From Typha latifolia (taxonomy: Eukaryota > Streptophyta > Magnoliopsida > Poales > Typhaceae), in assembly GCA_019914945.1 (NCBI GenBank), contig CM034099.1, positions 1,736,001 through 1,800,000 on the forward strand: a stretch of DNA of 64,000 nucleotides, in the 5' to 3' direction. Positions 39,140 to 52,300 of the stretch are shown here, in pieces (position 1 is the stretch's first letter; the number at the start of each line of letters is the position of its first letter). The notes beneath the pieces were generated by a model, which saw only the letters and a program-made list of their open reading frames with translations, had not been told where the DNA came from and made no database searches. Both the position numbers and the translations under genes were made by a program.

Positions 39140-39296
39140 GGTGGCAAAAGCTCTCCGCGAGACGCTCCTCTGTCTCCAGCATCGGGACATCTTTGCTCTC
39201 ATGATCGAGGTGGACTCGTTACTCCTCGTTAATACAGTTAAAGGCATTCATCAGACCCTGTGGTCTATTGCTTCGATCATTGAGGGCTGTCGCTGA
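39140..39296 (+). pseudogene. Degenerate RNase H-like (RVT_3) fragment of a non-LTR retroelement
   Basis: One frame reads AKALRETLLCLQHRDIFALM then IEVDSLLLVNTVKG and LWSIASIIEGCR. This follows the plant LINE RNase H-like pattern (A-E-A-L-A-L-R, then I-x-x-E-x-D-S, then W-S-I-x-x-I-I). Expected neighbours (reverse transcriptase upstream, the H-x-x-R-x-x-N-x-x-A-D end downstream) are missing, and the frame stops at once. It is a short dead remnant. The family assignment rests on motif resemblance only. Confidence 0.5.
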
Positions 39297-39778
39297 TGTT
39301 ATCGGTTCATTTTGTACTCGGGGTAATTAAGTTTGCTTTTTATTTAAAAAATAAAAAAAAGAAGAGCCTGACGTTACGTTCGGGCAGTTAGGGCATCCAT
39401 TCGAAGACGATCTCGTCAAAGAGTCAATGCCGACAGTGGTGGATTTCTTGCCAGATCGCGTAAAGTCATCCTAAGATCCCCACTCCATTCGAATTCCCAA
39501 GCGCATAAAGTTGATCAAACGATAATAATTTCTATACGACTGAACGGCTCCGAAGATCTTAAAGAGAAGAATCTCACCCTATACACAGCAATGAACGGTA
39601 GATGTACTCTTCTCGCATAGATGTTGTCTGCGCTTAGTTGCATACAATAACGTTCATCCAATTCGCTAAATGATTACTCTAACCTGACGTAACTTTACAC
39701 GCGTTGCCCAATCGAGTTATTTTCTTTTATTAGTTTCAAGTGTGGCTGTCTAGTGAATTTTCTTATTCTCACCGCATT

Positions 39779-39785
39779 ATAAGAT
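39779..39785 (+). promoter_or_regulatory. Putative TATA box of the VWA gene
   Basis: TATAAGA lies 128 bases upstream of the VWA-gene ATG. It is followed by a pyrimidine-rich leader with a (CT)n tract at 39846-39873. This spacing is usual for a plant core promoter. Confidence 0.5.
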
Positions 39786-39845
39786 ACCATCTTCTAAAAT
39801 TTCCTTCCTCCGTTTGAAATCGATTCCTCTTCGTTATCACTTCCA

Positions 39846-39873
39846 TTTCTCTCTCTCTCTCTCTCTCTCTCTC
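39846..39873. repeat. (CT)n microsatellite in VWA-gene leader
   Basis: A CT tract immediately 5' of the coding start, in the probable 5' untranslated region. Such tracts are common in plant leaders. Confidence 0.9.
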
Positions 39874-39906
39874 GGCCGACACTACCGTTGTATTTTGATC
39901 GAACGA

Positions 39907-42900
39907 ATGGCGGCCGTCGAGGAGTTCTCGAGATCCGTGGAGGACGGCCTCAAGCTAGCGAAGCGGATCTCCGCCGGCAAGGATCGGAGCTTCGCCGGCA
40001 CGCCGCCATGTCCCGCCGGCGGGATGGATCGATCTTCGCTGGATTTGCTCCTCCCGGGGGCCCCGATGGCGTATGCGGTGATCGGGGACCCGGCGATTGT
40101 CGACAACCCTGATATCCCGAGCTACCAGCCGCACGTGCACGGCAGGCGCGATCCGCCGGCGTTGATACCTCTCCACATGAAGGAGATTGCCGTGGAGGTG
40201 GATTGCCTTCTCGACACGGCGTTTGTCGCTGTGCGAGGGCGGTGGTGGGTCCACTGCGTGACCAGGAGCAAGAGCTGCGATTGCCGCCTCGTAATTCCCA
40301 TGGGAGAGCAGGTGCACGATTTCCCAGGAGATGTTGGCCTTCTTTTTTGTTTTTTTCGCAGGCGTGATTTCTGGCGTTTAATTCGTTGGTTTTGTTTGTT
40401 TAGATAAGGGAAGTTTTTATTTGACTAATATTTCGCTTAAACCAAAAAAATTGTTTCGAACGCTGCGGTACTAAATGTGTTGTGTAGCTTGTTGGTTATT
40501 CAATTTTCTTGTTTAATTATATGATAATGGTCAACTTCAGTGGTTGAGGTTTGCTATCAATTATTCGTGTTAAGCTTTCGAGCTTAGTGACACAAAGTAA
40601 CTAAACTAACCCGTTTATGTTCTTTCCTCTTTTAATTGAATATTTACCTATTCAGTTGGTAGGAAATAAGTTATTATATATTCACTCAACTCAACAGTTT
40701 CATTTGACTTGGTCAAGAAAATAAAGAAATTGACCTTTCGTGAAAGCGGATAACTGAAAACTAGCTTATCCATTTCTTCGTGTGTTTTTTCCCCTCTTTT
40801 ACCCCCTTGATTTGGTTCTATTCAAATTAAGAACCTCAAAGGATTGTGATCTTGCTGAGGAGAGACAAATCAACAACTAGTCAACCTGCTATGGATTGAT
40901 CAATTAGGGCCCATTTGATTTGCGATTAAGGGAAAATTTAGAGTAGCTAGATTCTTACTCTTAAATCATATTTCTAAGGTATGATACTCTAATTTTTTAT
41001 TGTAAATCAATATAATTATATAATAATTATTTTTAATATGACATAAAGAAACTTGTGCTTTTGTCTTATATGAATTAAAGAAATCCCTTTTGATATGATA
41101 TAAAGTGGATTGACAAGATAAATAGACTAAACCACTATATAATTACTATTGTAGTACTATACTCTATATATGCCATGTATGTATCCATATATACATCGTT
41201 ATTATCTATGTATGCAGTGACTATATAGACATATTAACATTCTCTGTATATATATATGCAATAACTACATATTACTATTATCTATATAGTGCAATGATTA
41301 CTATTATCATTCTCTATGTAGGCAACGATTACTATTATTCTCAATGTATGTAATGACTACATATTATCTATTACTATTCTTTATCTATGCAATGACTATA
41401 TATCTATATATACTATGACTATATAATTATCATTCTTTATGTATGTAATAACTGCATATTATCATTTTATATTTATGCAACAGTATTACTCATGGTTTGC
41501 GGAATCGGTCGATCCTGATCCGGATCGGAACTCTCTTTCTTTCTCTTTCTCTCCTTCACTCCTCACTTTCTCTCTTACTCTCTTAGTCATTCTTTTTTTT
41601 TTTCTCTCCCACGCTGGGAAAGGATTGGAAGGAAGTAATTTAGAACCATTGTTTTTTTTTACGGAGAGAGCTAGCTCCGGCAAACTCCGACGAACTCCGG
41701 TATATAATTTTTTTTAATTTATTTCTTTATTTCTCTTAGTGTCTTTCATTTATTCCACGTTCTCCCTTTTTCTTCTCTTTTCTTCTTCTTCCCTGCACCA
41801 TGGTTTTTCTTTCTTTTGTTTAATTTTCTTCCCTCTTTCTAATATCTTCTTCTTTTTAATTTTTATTGCACTATAATTTTTTCTTTATTTTCTTATTTTT
41901 GGTAAAAAAAATTTCTAAATTTTTAAAAGTTTTCCTATATTTTTAAATAATATTTAGAATTTTATGTAATTAAAAAGTTTGATCCGATCTAGGCTACCGA
42001 TACGTATCGTTTTTTCGGAAGGCCGATTCTGATTTTTCGAACCTTGGCATTACTATTATCTATTTATGTAATAACTATATATTAACATTTATTTGTAAGT
42101 ATGCAACGCATACTTGAGTAGAAAATAAGCTAGGTGAGTAATAAGAGAGAGGAGATAGGTGAAAAAAATTGAGCCAAAATTTTTAGTGTTAGGAATGGGA
42201 TATGTGGGTGGTAGGAGAGAGGAGAGAAGATTTTTAAAGTAATTTCAATCAAATTAAGAGTAAAATTTGTAATTGGATTTATATGTGGTATAATATTTAA
42301 TTTGGATGAATAGTGTTTCTAATCTAGAGAGGGATAATTTGATGTTTCATTTCTAAACTAGAATTGTGTTTTATAATCTAGGATAGGGAAAAAGATAATC
42401 CTGAAGCAAATAAAGTCTCTAATACTCTGGGATAGGACCAAAATATTATATGGATTTTTTCCTTTTATTTTTTCATAGGAGATTGATGATGACCTTCATT
42501 GTATCTTTATTGAAATAATACTTTTTCTAGCATTTGATTTATCTAATAACTTGGCAGTTATCCATTGTCTTCAAGTTAAGTAAATGTTATTGATTTTTCT
42601 CAAGCTAAGTATGGTTTGGCTAACAGGGTTCAATTCTAGGTGTTGAGGTCCTTGTTGGGAGAAGATCATTTACATCTCAGACAGTTGAAGCAGGAGATCT
42701 GAACTTGGATAAGATTGCAAAAAATGAAGGTGGGGGTTATTTGAAACCCCAATTTTTTTATTTAACAGTTCCCCAGGTGATTGATCCATACATCTTAGTC
42801 TCCCTTGTATTGCTTCATCAGTAAAGATTTACACCAGTTGCATTTTGATTCTTCAAGATATTCATATTCCTGTTTCAAGGTCAATGGAGGAACCGATATC

Positions 42901-45900
42901 GATCTTAAAATCCGATGGACTCAAAAGCTATTGTACGCAGATGGGCAGTTCTCAATCAACATACCTTTCCGGTTTCCAGATTACGTCAATCCTTTAGCTA
43001 AAATATTTGCAAAAAGGGAGAAAATTCAGTTGAATGTGAATAGCGGGACTGGGAAGGAAGTTCTGTTACAGAGAACAAGCCATGCTTTAAAGGTGAATGC
43101 ACCTGCAATACATTAATTGTAACCTTTCCTTTGCATCAACTTAGTATTAGGTCCAAATTTAATCAATTAATTATTAATCGATGGGTTTAGTTTCTCATCT
43201 TTTCAGGAAAAAGGTCGCCATGGAGGAAAATTGTCTTTCTTATATGAAGAAGTTGTTGAGAACTATTCCAGGAAAGATTTCTATTTTTCATATAGTGTAA
43301 GATAGGCTACTTTTTCTAAATTCTAATTATGGATTATATTCTTCCCATGTTATGCTGTCTCGACTCTCAAGGTCATAATGTGAGGCAAACAATTTGTTTT
43401 CTGATGTGACATATGCTTTGATTAGCTTTCTATGCTATAACTGATAGACTTGTTAGAATGTGAAGTTTAACATGTGCTCTGACATTGGAGTGTGTAGTTA
43501 TGTAAAGTAATTATAAACCCTCAAGTGGGCTAGCAAAACCCCTTTTTATAATTAGATGGTAAGTATGATGATGTTGGAGTAGCAGAACAGCATAAAATGA
43601 GCAGAAATTAGATGCATAATGTTCCAGGATCCTGTAGACAACTTGTGAGAGTCAATGATCTTGACTCTATATTCATTTGAGCTGCATGTAACCATAGTAC
43701 GAGAAGAAAAGGATGGAAAAGAGCCAACCTTTTGCTTGCCATACTTACCAACTGAGATTTTAGCCTGTGTAACAAAATGTCTTGTATATCATCACTATGA
43801 TCAAAAAGTCTTGATCATCCTTTTGATTTAAATAGAAATTTTAGCTCTGGAATTTTTAGACATGTGAAAGACATCAATTAATGAAGATTAAGTTGATGCA
43901 AGTAAAAAAGACAGGTAATCATAGAAACAATTGTAATATGATTGAATCCAACTCTGGATAATGATTACTTAATAAAGATCAAGGCAAGGTAGTTTAGTAG
44001 TAGTGGAAGCCTTTGTTTCATATAATGATTAATAAATAAGATGGTTTAAATCCTTACGGCCTGTGCTACCCACATTGTCTTCCATAGGCAATTGTTAGCA
44101 GTAAAAGAGATGCATCATACAAATACAAACACCTGCAAATTGTACATTTTCTAAGAGCTCATTTGAAAGATCCTACCACTCAAGATTGAAGATTCTCTTT
44201 ATTTTGCAAATTGTTGAAAATTGTTTTGGAGTTTGAATTGTGCATGCTTGCTTTGTTTTTCTCCTACGTTGATGTGTTTTCTTTTTTCTTCTTACTCATG
44301 CACATGTTTACAGGTATATTCAAGTGATATATTTGGCAGTATACTCGTACAGTCTCCATCAGTGAATGACAATGATCAGAGAGATATATTCTGCCTTTTT
44401 CTTTTTCCAGGAAATAACCAGAACAGAAAGGTGCACCCATGTTTTGGTTCTCTCTAGCTGAGCTATTTGAGTTACAGTATTGTGACTACACCTTTTTTCC
44501 TAAAGTCATGCATAAATGCTTGTCCGATATCCAATTATATATGATAAAAGGCCTAATATCTTGACCAAAGGTTCATAAAGACCCAATTGGCAACAAAACA
44601 AGCATCTAAAGAAATATCTTATCATCATACTTTTTTTTAAATGTGATTTAATTTAATTCATTTTATTTTATGCTCGTGATTGCAATGGCCTAAACCGCTT
44701 AAACTATGGTAAATATTCCATTCCATGGAGGATCACCATCCTTAGGGTGTGAAACTCTGCTGATAATTTTGTACGCCACAATATCATTATTGTGGTTCCT
44801 CCATCTTTCTATAATGGTTCTTCTGCGCCAACCATTTCTAAGAAACCACATGACATGAATTCAATATGGACAGGGTTCCAACATTTCCTGAACTGAAATC
44901 AGACCATCTGACAGAATGGGACCAATTTTCTCTTTTCTTCTACTCATTAGATGGTCTTGTAGTTCAATGCATTCTAACATAGAATTAAAATTTGAGGAGC
45001 ATCAACGAAATGCAAAACAAGAGCTAAGTGAAGTAGAGTTTTATTTCTACTGAACTAGACGCATATTACTAGATATTTCTTGGCAACTTAAAATTTATGC
45101 TCCCACTTCTGAATCATTAATTTTGTATTTTAATTAACTGTCTGGAAATGGTTTTGCAAAATGACATCCAACTATTTCTTTGTTCGAGAGACCTGCAAAA
45201 GAACATTGATGGATGATAGATTAATTCTTACCACCATTTTTTCAGTTTGTGTTACACTTCACCTGCATATCGTATATTTTATTCTCTGCAATTTCTCAAG
45301 ATATTTCTGAGACGTCATCACCATCTTCACATGGTAGCCAACTCATTATATATTTATATCTTAAATAATGCTTGACTAAATTTTTTACATGATTATAACC
45401 TTTATGTCTCTTTTGTGATGAAAGCTTCATCTGTATGTTGTCTCATATGATCCGTGAAAATAGGTATTCAGAAGGGGAGTTGTTTTCATCATTGATACAA
45501 GTGGAAGCATGCAAGGGAAACCTCTTGAGAGTGTTAGAAATGCATTATCTGCGGTCCTCTTAGAGATTTGCCATGAAGACTACTTCAATATAATAGCCTT
45601 CAATGATGAGTTAAGGTCATTCTCTTCATGTTTACAGCCAGCAACTGAGGATATGGTAGAAAATGCCAACAATTGGATGAGTACAACCTTTGTTGCAGAA
45701 GGCGGGACAGACATTATGCACTCCTTAAATGAGGTATGGCATTGCTAATGGTAAATTGTTTATTACTTGGGGATAGTGTCCTTGTTTTTTATTTTTGAAG
45801 TTCTTTGATTTCATACAAGACTTAGAACATTATATATTCTACATGCTTAATGCAGATTTGTTTTTTCTTTCATGTTATTTATTCATATGCTTGCTTCATT

Positions 45901-46338
45901 TTCTTTTTAATAATTGTTTATTAACAATCCAATTATTCTTGATTAATGATTCTTACCGAGTATTATGAATGTTCTTGCTTCCTTTTGTTTCTACTAGGCA
46001 ATGGGTTTACTATTGAATAATCAAGATATTCTCCCTCAAATTTTCCTCGTAACTGATGGAGCTGTTGAAGATGAACGGCAAATCTGTTCTACAGTTAGAA
46101 CTCAGGTCACAAGTACTGCATTTATTGCCCCTCGGATTTCTACTTTTGGCATAGGTAATTTTTTAATCAGTACTGTCCTTGTCAATCTAGATATGTTCTC
46201 AAACTTGTAAGCTGTAACTGTTCATTGATCTGGCTTACAACTGTTTAATTAATGTAGTTTACTACTACTATAAAATCAACTTTTGTTGTGAAGTAATGAA
46301 GGTTTCTTTCGATAGGATTATTGATTTCTTAAAACATT

Positions 46339-46428
<90 letters not shown>

Positions 46429-49293
46429 ATAACACTGCATACTTTCAGTATATTGGTATATATCAAGAACTTAAGACTTTTTTACTCATAGACAATGCAC
46501 TACATGCTTAATTAATGCAGTTGACTATCATGATATTTGCACAATAGTGATTGTAACAGAAGGCAGTAATTATAACTCAGGAAAGGAGTAATCAATATAG
46601 ATAAGATTGTTTTCATTAAAAACATTAGTATAGATTGATGAAACTATATATCAAGATTTTGAAACTCGGTATCAGAATCGGGATTGACCGTTAGAAAAAA
46701 TGGTACGTATTTGCCATATCGACTATATCGGTTGTATTAGCAGCTCATATCGGATAAAAATATTTTTAATTACGTAAAATTTTAAATATTATTTAAAATG
46801 TAGACTTTTTTTTTAAATTTATAAAAAGTATCAGAAAAATAAGAAATAAAAATTAGTCACATGAATTTTAAAACTAAAGAAAGAACTCACTTAAAACTAT
46901 AACGAATTTCAACTTGAATTAGATAAAATTTTTTACTCGTAAATTATTACTGCAAAATAACATGAAGAGAGATCTTTCTTCACTGTTGTTCCATAGCAAT
47001 AAAAAAAGAGAAGTTAAAAAGTGAATGAGAAAGAGAAAAAAAAATGAGAAAAAAACTCATCCGAGTTCACCAAAATGTGGACTAGCCAGAGAGGCTCACC
47101 GGAACTACCGTCAAATGAACTCGGTGAAGTTGAGAGTGAGAGAAGAGTATGGTGAGAGATAGAGAGTAAAAACTGAAAAAAAACAGTTGATGACATCAAT
47201 TATTAATGTCTTCTAGGTTAAATACATTTTAGTTTCGACCTGAATGTTAAAAAAAATTAATTTCAGCTGCTATTATTGTTTTTAGACAATATAGTTGAGA
47301 TAGCCGAAACTGGCGGAAACCGGTCTGATCGAGATCGGTTATGGCCGATCGCAATCCGGATCGACTGATTTTGGGATTCATGCTATATATATTGTATAAT
47401 CATATTTTAGCAAATCAGTAAGCATTTAATCTATTTGATTTGTATATGAGTTAAATTTTTCAGGGAACTTTTGTGGTCTGGACAGCATTATTTGAAAATG
47501 CACCACATGTTCTCTCTCTTAAAAAAATTCTTTAAATGTTTTGGTGATGCTCGTGCCTGTTCAAGTTCAATTTTGTTGTCCAATTGGGAAGACAAATATC
47601 TGACATATATTTTAGTTATCAGTTCTATTTACATTTTGGCCCTGTTATAAGTAATTACTTCTTGATAGATAGTTAGATACCCTTTCTAACTCATGATCTT
47701 GTTGTTCTTTGGGAAAAAAAAATTAGGTTCTTATTGCAACCACTATTTCTTGCGTATGTTGGCAACTATTGGTAGGGGGCAGTATGGATCTGCATATGAT
47801 TCAGGTCAGTTACATTCTTTAATAAAGCCGAGATCATTAATCTTTATCCATGTTTGGGTTATTGCTATACTATGATTAAGGTTTTTCTTTTTGCACCCCT
47901 CATGTATATTAGTTGGCCATATATGAGTACAATTAGTTTTCCTCGAATTTATTATTGTCACATAACTTCTAAGCTAATGACTTTTATGTTTCTTAAAATA
48001 GATTCAATTGAAGATCAAATGCAGAGATGGTTTAGTAGAGCTTGGAGTGGAATACTGGCAAATGTCACTGTTGATGCCTTTAACCATCTTGATGAATTTG
48101 AGGTACTCTTTTGCTGCAAGTGATTCTTCCTTGGTCATTACCTATGCTGTCAATAATATAGGAGAAGGGCAAGAAATTATCAAACTACACATCGTATACG
48201 TTATGTTTACTCGCCCAACGCACACATCAATGTTTTTTTATTATCGTGGATTTGTGGTATATTTATTATTACATGACTACTAATTATTAATAACACAAGA
48301 TCTACATTTCTATACAAATTAGGACACATAAAAAGAAGCAGAATTTAACAGCACTAGAGGTTAATCAGTTTGTGATAAACACTTATAACTTATAAGCATA
48401 ATACCTCAATATCCCAAATAAAATTTTAACATACTTCATAATTGGGGAAGGTAGCTTTCAAGGTAATGAATGGTGATTGCAAATGAAGTTCCTCATTTTA
48501 AGAAAAAATATTCTGCTCCATTTACCAACATTTTAGGAAAAATTCCCTAATTTTCTGAATGATCAGATTGACTCAGTTTTAGCTGAGTCTGTTGCTTTTC
48601 TACATAAAGACCAACCCCCCAGGCCTTGCTCTACACCTTAGGGGGAATAGGTCCATACCTGGCATGTGGAACAAGAGATGTAACATATCATTTATTTGTG
48701 GTCATGATCAGATTAAGAAGGCTTGTTTGGCATCCTTTTTTTTCGATATAATTGGGTGAGTTGCCCATCTTTCAATTCTCTTTGTAACATAGCATCTAAC
48801 CATATGATTTTTGTAACCCATTGGTGCCAATTCTCTTTCAAGAAGAGATGTAAAAAGTAAAAACAGAGCATGTTTGGTACCGACTTTGATTTCTAACTAT
48901 TTTGAGACTAGGTCAAAAAGGAAGGGGGAGCAGACATCAAACATATTCATTAGAAGGTATCATAGTTGAAAATAGAACTATAATGAATTAAGATTACAAA
49001 CTTAAAATCAGGTATAGTAAAAATATATTTCTAGCCTAGGCCTTTCATTTGAGTCTAAAAATAGATCATAAATTCAAACTCTCATTACAATTCAACCAGA
49101 ATCAAGGATTCTAGTTTCAACCGATCTCGAGTGGGATCGGCCGAAACAGATCGGGATCGGCTATAGCCGATCCTGATCCAGGTCGAAACCAGCCGGGATT
49201 GGCTGGTTTCGGCCTGCAGCAGCAACAGCAGCAGACAGCTGTTGCTGCAAGCGGCTGCAGTAGGCAGCTGTCAGCTGCTGCTGACAGCAGCTG

Positions 49294-49347
<54 letters not shown>

Positions 49348-52300
49348 AAAAAAAAAGGGTGAGAGAGAGAGAGAAAAAGGAAGAGAGAGTGAGGGAGAGG
49401 GAAAGATAAAAAAAAAGAGGGTGAGAAAGAGAGAGTGAGGGAGAGGGAAAGATTAAAAAAAAGAGGGTGAGAAAGAGAGAGAAAAAAAAAGAAAGAGAGA
49501 GTGAGGGAGACGGAAAGATAAGAGAGAGAGAAAGATAGGAAAAAAAAGTATGGGAGAGAATGGATATTTCAAACTAACAGTTAGAGAGATAAGAAAGAAG
49601 AGAGGGAGGAAGAGAGATTTTTATTTTTTAGGCTTTATATGTGAGTAATTATTATTTCTTATAATTTTTTCTAAATTTTTAGATATTTCTTAACATTTTT
49701 AATAATATTTAGAATTTTATTTAATTAAAATAGTCTGATCCGATACAGGCGGCCGATACGGCCGATACGGCCAATACGACTGATACGGCCAATACGGCCG
49801 ATACGTATCGTTTTTCTGGACGGCCGATCCCGATCCCGATACCGATTTTTGGAACCTTGACCAGAATACACAATGTAGTGGTGAAATTTGACAAATATAA
49901 ATAACCTACTATTTATCAGTTGACTTACTTTTTTTACTTTTATGCACCACATCGTATGCATTTTCTATCAATATAACATGAAAAACCGATAACCCCCTCT
50001 TAATATGAATATGTTTGTTGAAAACCAGTTTATATCCCTTTCAGGTTTACCCATGCCATATACCTGATCTTTCAGTGGGATGCCCATTGTTTGTATCTGG
50101 AAGATATCAAGGCAAGTTTCCAGATTCTCTTAAAGTCAAAGGTAGGTTGGCTGACATGAGCGATCTTTCTATTGATTTAATGGTCCAAAATGCAAAGGAT
50201 ATACCTCTTGAAAAAGTAAGATTCTGATCTCTAATTTCTAATGAAGATTCCATTTTTTTTCAATTGACCTGCATATTACCTTTTGCCAGTTATGAATTTC
50301 GTTCATAGGATACTTATTTGCTATTATTCTGTTGTCTGAAAAGCATGATCAGGGAATACGTTATCTACTTCACTTTAGATGTAGTAGAATCTCTTGCTAA
50401 CTTCACATCCATTAGAAAAGCCAAAGAGTTTGCTTGCTTTGTGCCAATTATATTACATTATTATTTGTTAAAGTAGCATAAGCAGTATTTTGTGAACAAC
50501 AATTCAGCTTGAATTTGGTGGAATAAGTAAATCAAGAAATTTTGTCTGTTAGGTTCATAGAACCTAAGAGGAAGTTTACATCAGATGCAGTCACCAATTC
50601 TTTTATGCAGAAAAACAAAGGACTTGAACTTGTCACGCAAACAGGGTTTTACTTGCTGGTGACAGCAATCTAGAAACAATAATATTTATTTTTGAGAGAA
50701 GGATCGGTTCTATCAAAACTAGTTGAACATAATTTTACAGCAGATTTAAGCTAGTGTGCATCGATCATATCTGGCCTAATGGCAACGCATTAATAGTAGA
50801 CAGTCCTTCCTTCGTATCTGCTGGACAGTACTACGACAAGTAGACTGCAAATATGATCTATTCATACTTGTATACATATATATATATATATATATATCTG
50901 GTATGGATATCATCTCTGATGAGCAGCTAGTGCAAATATGATCTTTTTAGATACTTTATCATATTCTTCAACTCAGCACTGGAGTAGACTCTAATAAAGG
51001 TTTCTCCAGATTCCAGATATAGTGCCCCAAAGAACATCCAGGAATGGAATGGTTAATCATTATAGAAGTTCTCAAATCTAGCTAATACGTAAAGCAAGAT
51101 GTTTTCCCTGATTCAGGAAATACTTGTTTCTCCATATTACCTGGAGTTGGAGTTCCAATATCAAACTTCTTGGCTTGTTAACAGAAGAATAGCTTGCTGC
51201 ATCACAAAATATCTGTTATAGTTTTGTGTTGATTCAGTTTTCAATTTTTTCTAATCTAATGTAGAAACCTTTATGTACTCAGTCTTGCCTGCCTTTGTAA
51301 CATTTATAATGATTTCTGTAACTAGCTGACTCCAAATATTTAGGAATTAAGGCTTTATTGTTGATGCTGTTTCAATGGCATCTCTAACTGAAATACATTG
51401 TCACAGGTTCTTGCAAAGCAACAAATTGATCTTCTTACAGCACAGGCATGGTTTTCTGAAAGCAAACAACCTGAGGAAAAGGTTAGTTGCAGTCAGCTTT
51501 ATATTTTGTACTTAAGAATCAGCTGTTATCTAGGTTGTCTTTGTGATGCAAGTGATCAGTCATATACCTTGTTTACTGAGTAAGTGTCACCATAATCATG
51601 TTTGGAGTTTGGACAATGATATAATATGCCATGTATGTAGTCATTCAGTAATCTACATTTAGCAAGGATCTTTGAGTTGTTCAATTTACCTTTATGACCT
51701 CTTTGTTAATTTCTATTGGAATACTTTGTGTAATAATTATCTACATCCTTACTTTATCAATGAAGCACGGACACGAACACGGGACACGGACACAACACGA
51801 TACGGATACTACGACAAGATAAATTTTGAAAATATAGGACACGGACACAGCATAGGACATGTCGAAATAAATAAATAAATATATATATATATATATATAT
51901 TATTGATACATCTAAAGTAAAAGTTTGCAATCTAATAGAGATATATGTATTCATTTTTTCTTCAATTTAGTAAAAGTTTGCAATCTAATAGAGATATGTA
52001 TTCATTTTTCAGGACTATTTTCAGTATTCATTTTTCTTCAATCGCAATAAAACTACATTAGTAGAGAGATGTATTAGCAGATTAATAATTTAACAGAGAG
52101 AGAAGCTTTAATATAATTTAATAATTTAATAACATAGATTAAAATAACTAACAATTTATCACACTAATTACAATTAAAATAACTAATAGTTTATCGCATA
52201 ATTAGAATTAAAAATAGAAGTTAAAATTTAAGATTAACAGAGAGAGACAGCGAGAGAGTGAGACAGCGAGAGAGAGAGACAGAGAGAGAGAATGAGAGAA

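Larger units (their letters stand above)
37738..39906. other. Divergent promoter region between proteasome and VWA genes
   Basis: The two flanking genes are transcribed away from each other. Besides promoters, this region holds a GGATCGGATC-flanked repeat (37886-38300), a 50-bp (AT)n tract, and a degenerate retroelement RNase H fragment (39140-39296). A TATAAGA string at 39779 is the likely TATA box of the VWA gene. Confidence 0.6.
40906..42425. mobile_element. Possible older element enclosing a minisatellite (VWA intron 1)
   Basis: The left edge GGGCCCATTTGATTTGCG resembles the GGGCC-TTTG termini of plant hAT-type miniature elements. The right edge contains GAAGCAAATAAAGTCTC, whose reverse complement (GAGACTTTATTTGCTTC) is loosely similar. 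No target duplication was identified. The interior holds the repeat array at 41205-42110 and the hAT-like insertion at 41491-42046. Confidence 0.35.
49103..49859 (+). mobile_element. hAT-like non-autonomous element, copy 3 (VWA intron 9)
   Basis: The element is 757 bp, between exact 8-bp duplications ACCAGAAT. It starts CAAGGATTC and ends GGAACCTTG, giving an imperfect inverted terminus. The left subterminal region is rich in GATCGGC, the right in tandem GGCCGATAC units (49743-49805) followed by CGATACGTATCG. The interior carries a CAG/CTG-rich foldback (49209-49290), CA and GA tracts, and about 300 bases of purine-rich DNA. It has no transposase. It is the best-bounded member of the family here. 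Confidence 0.87.
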
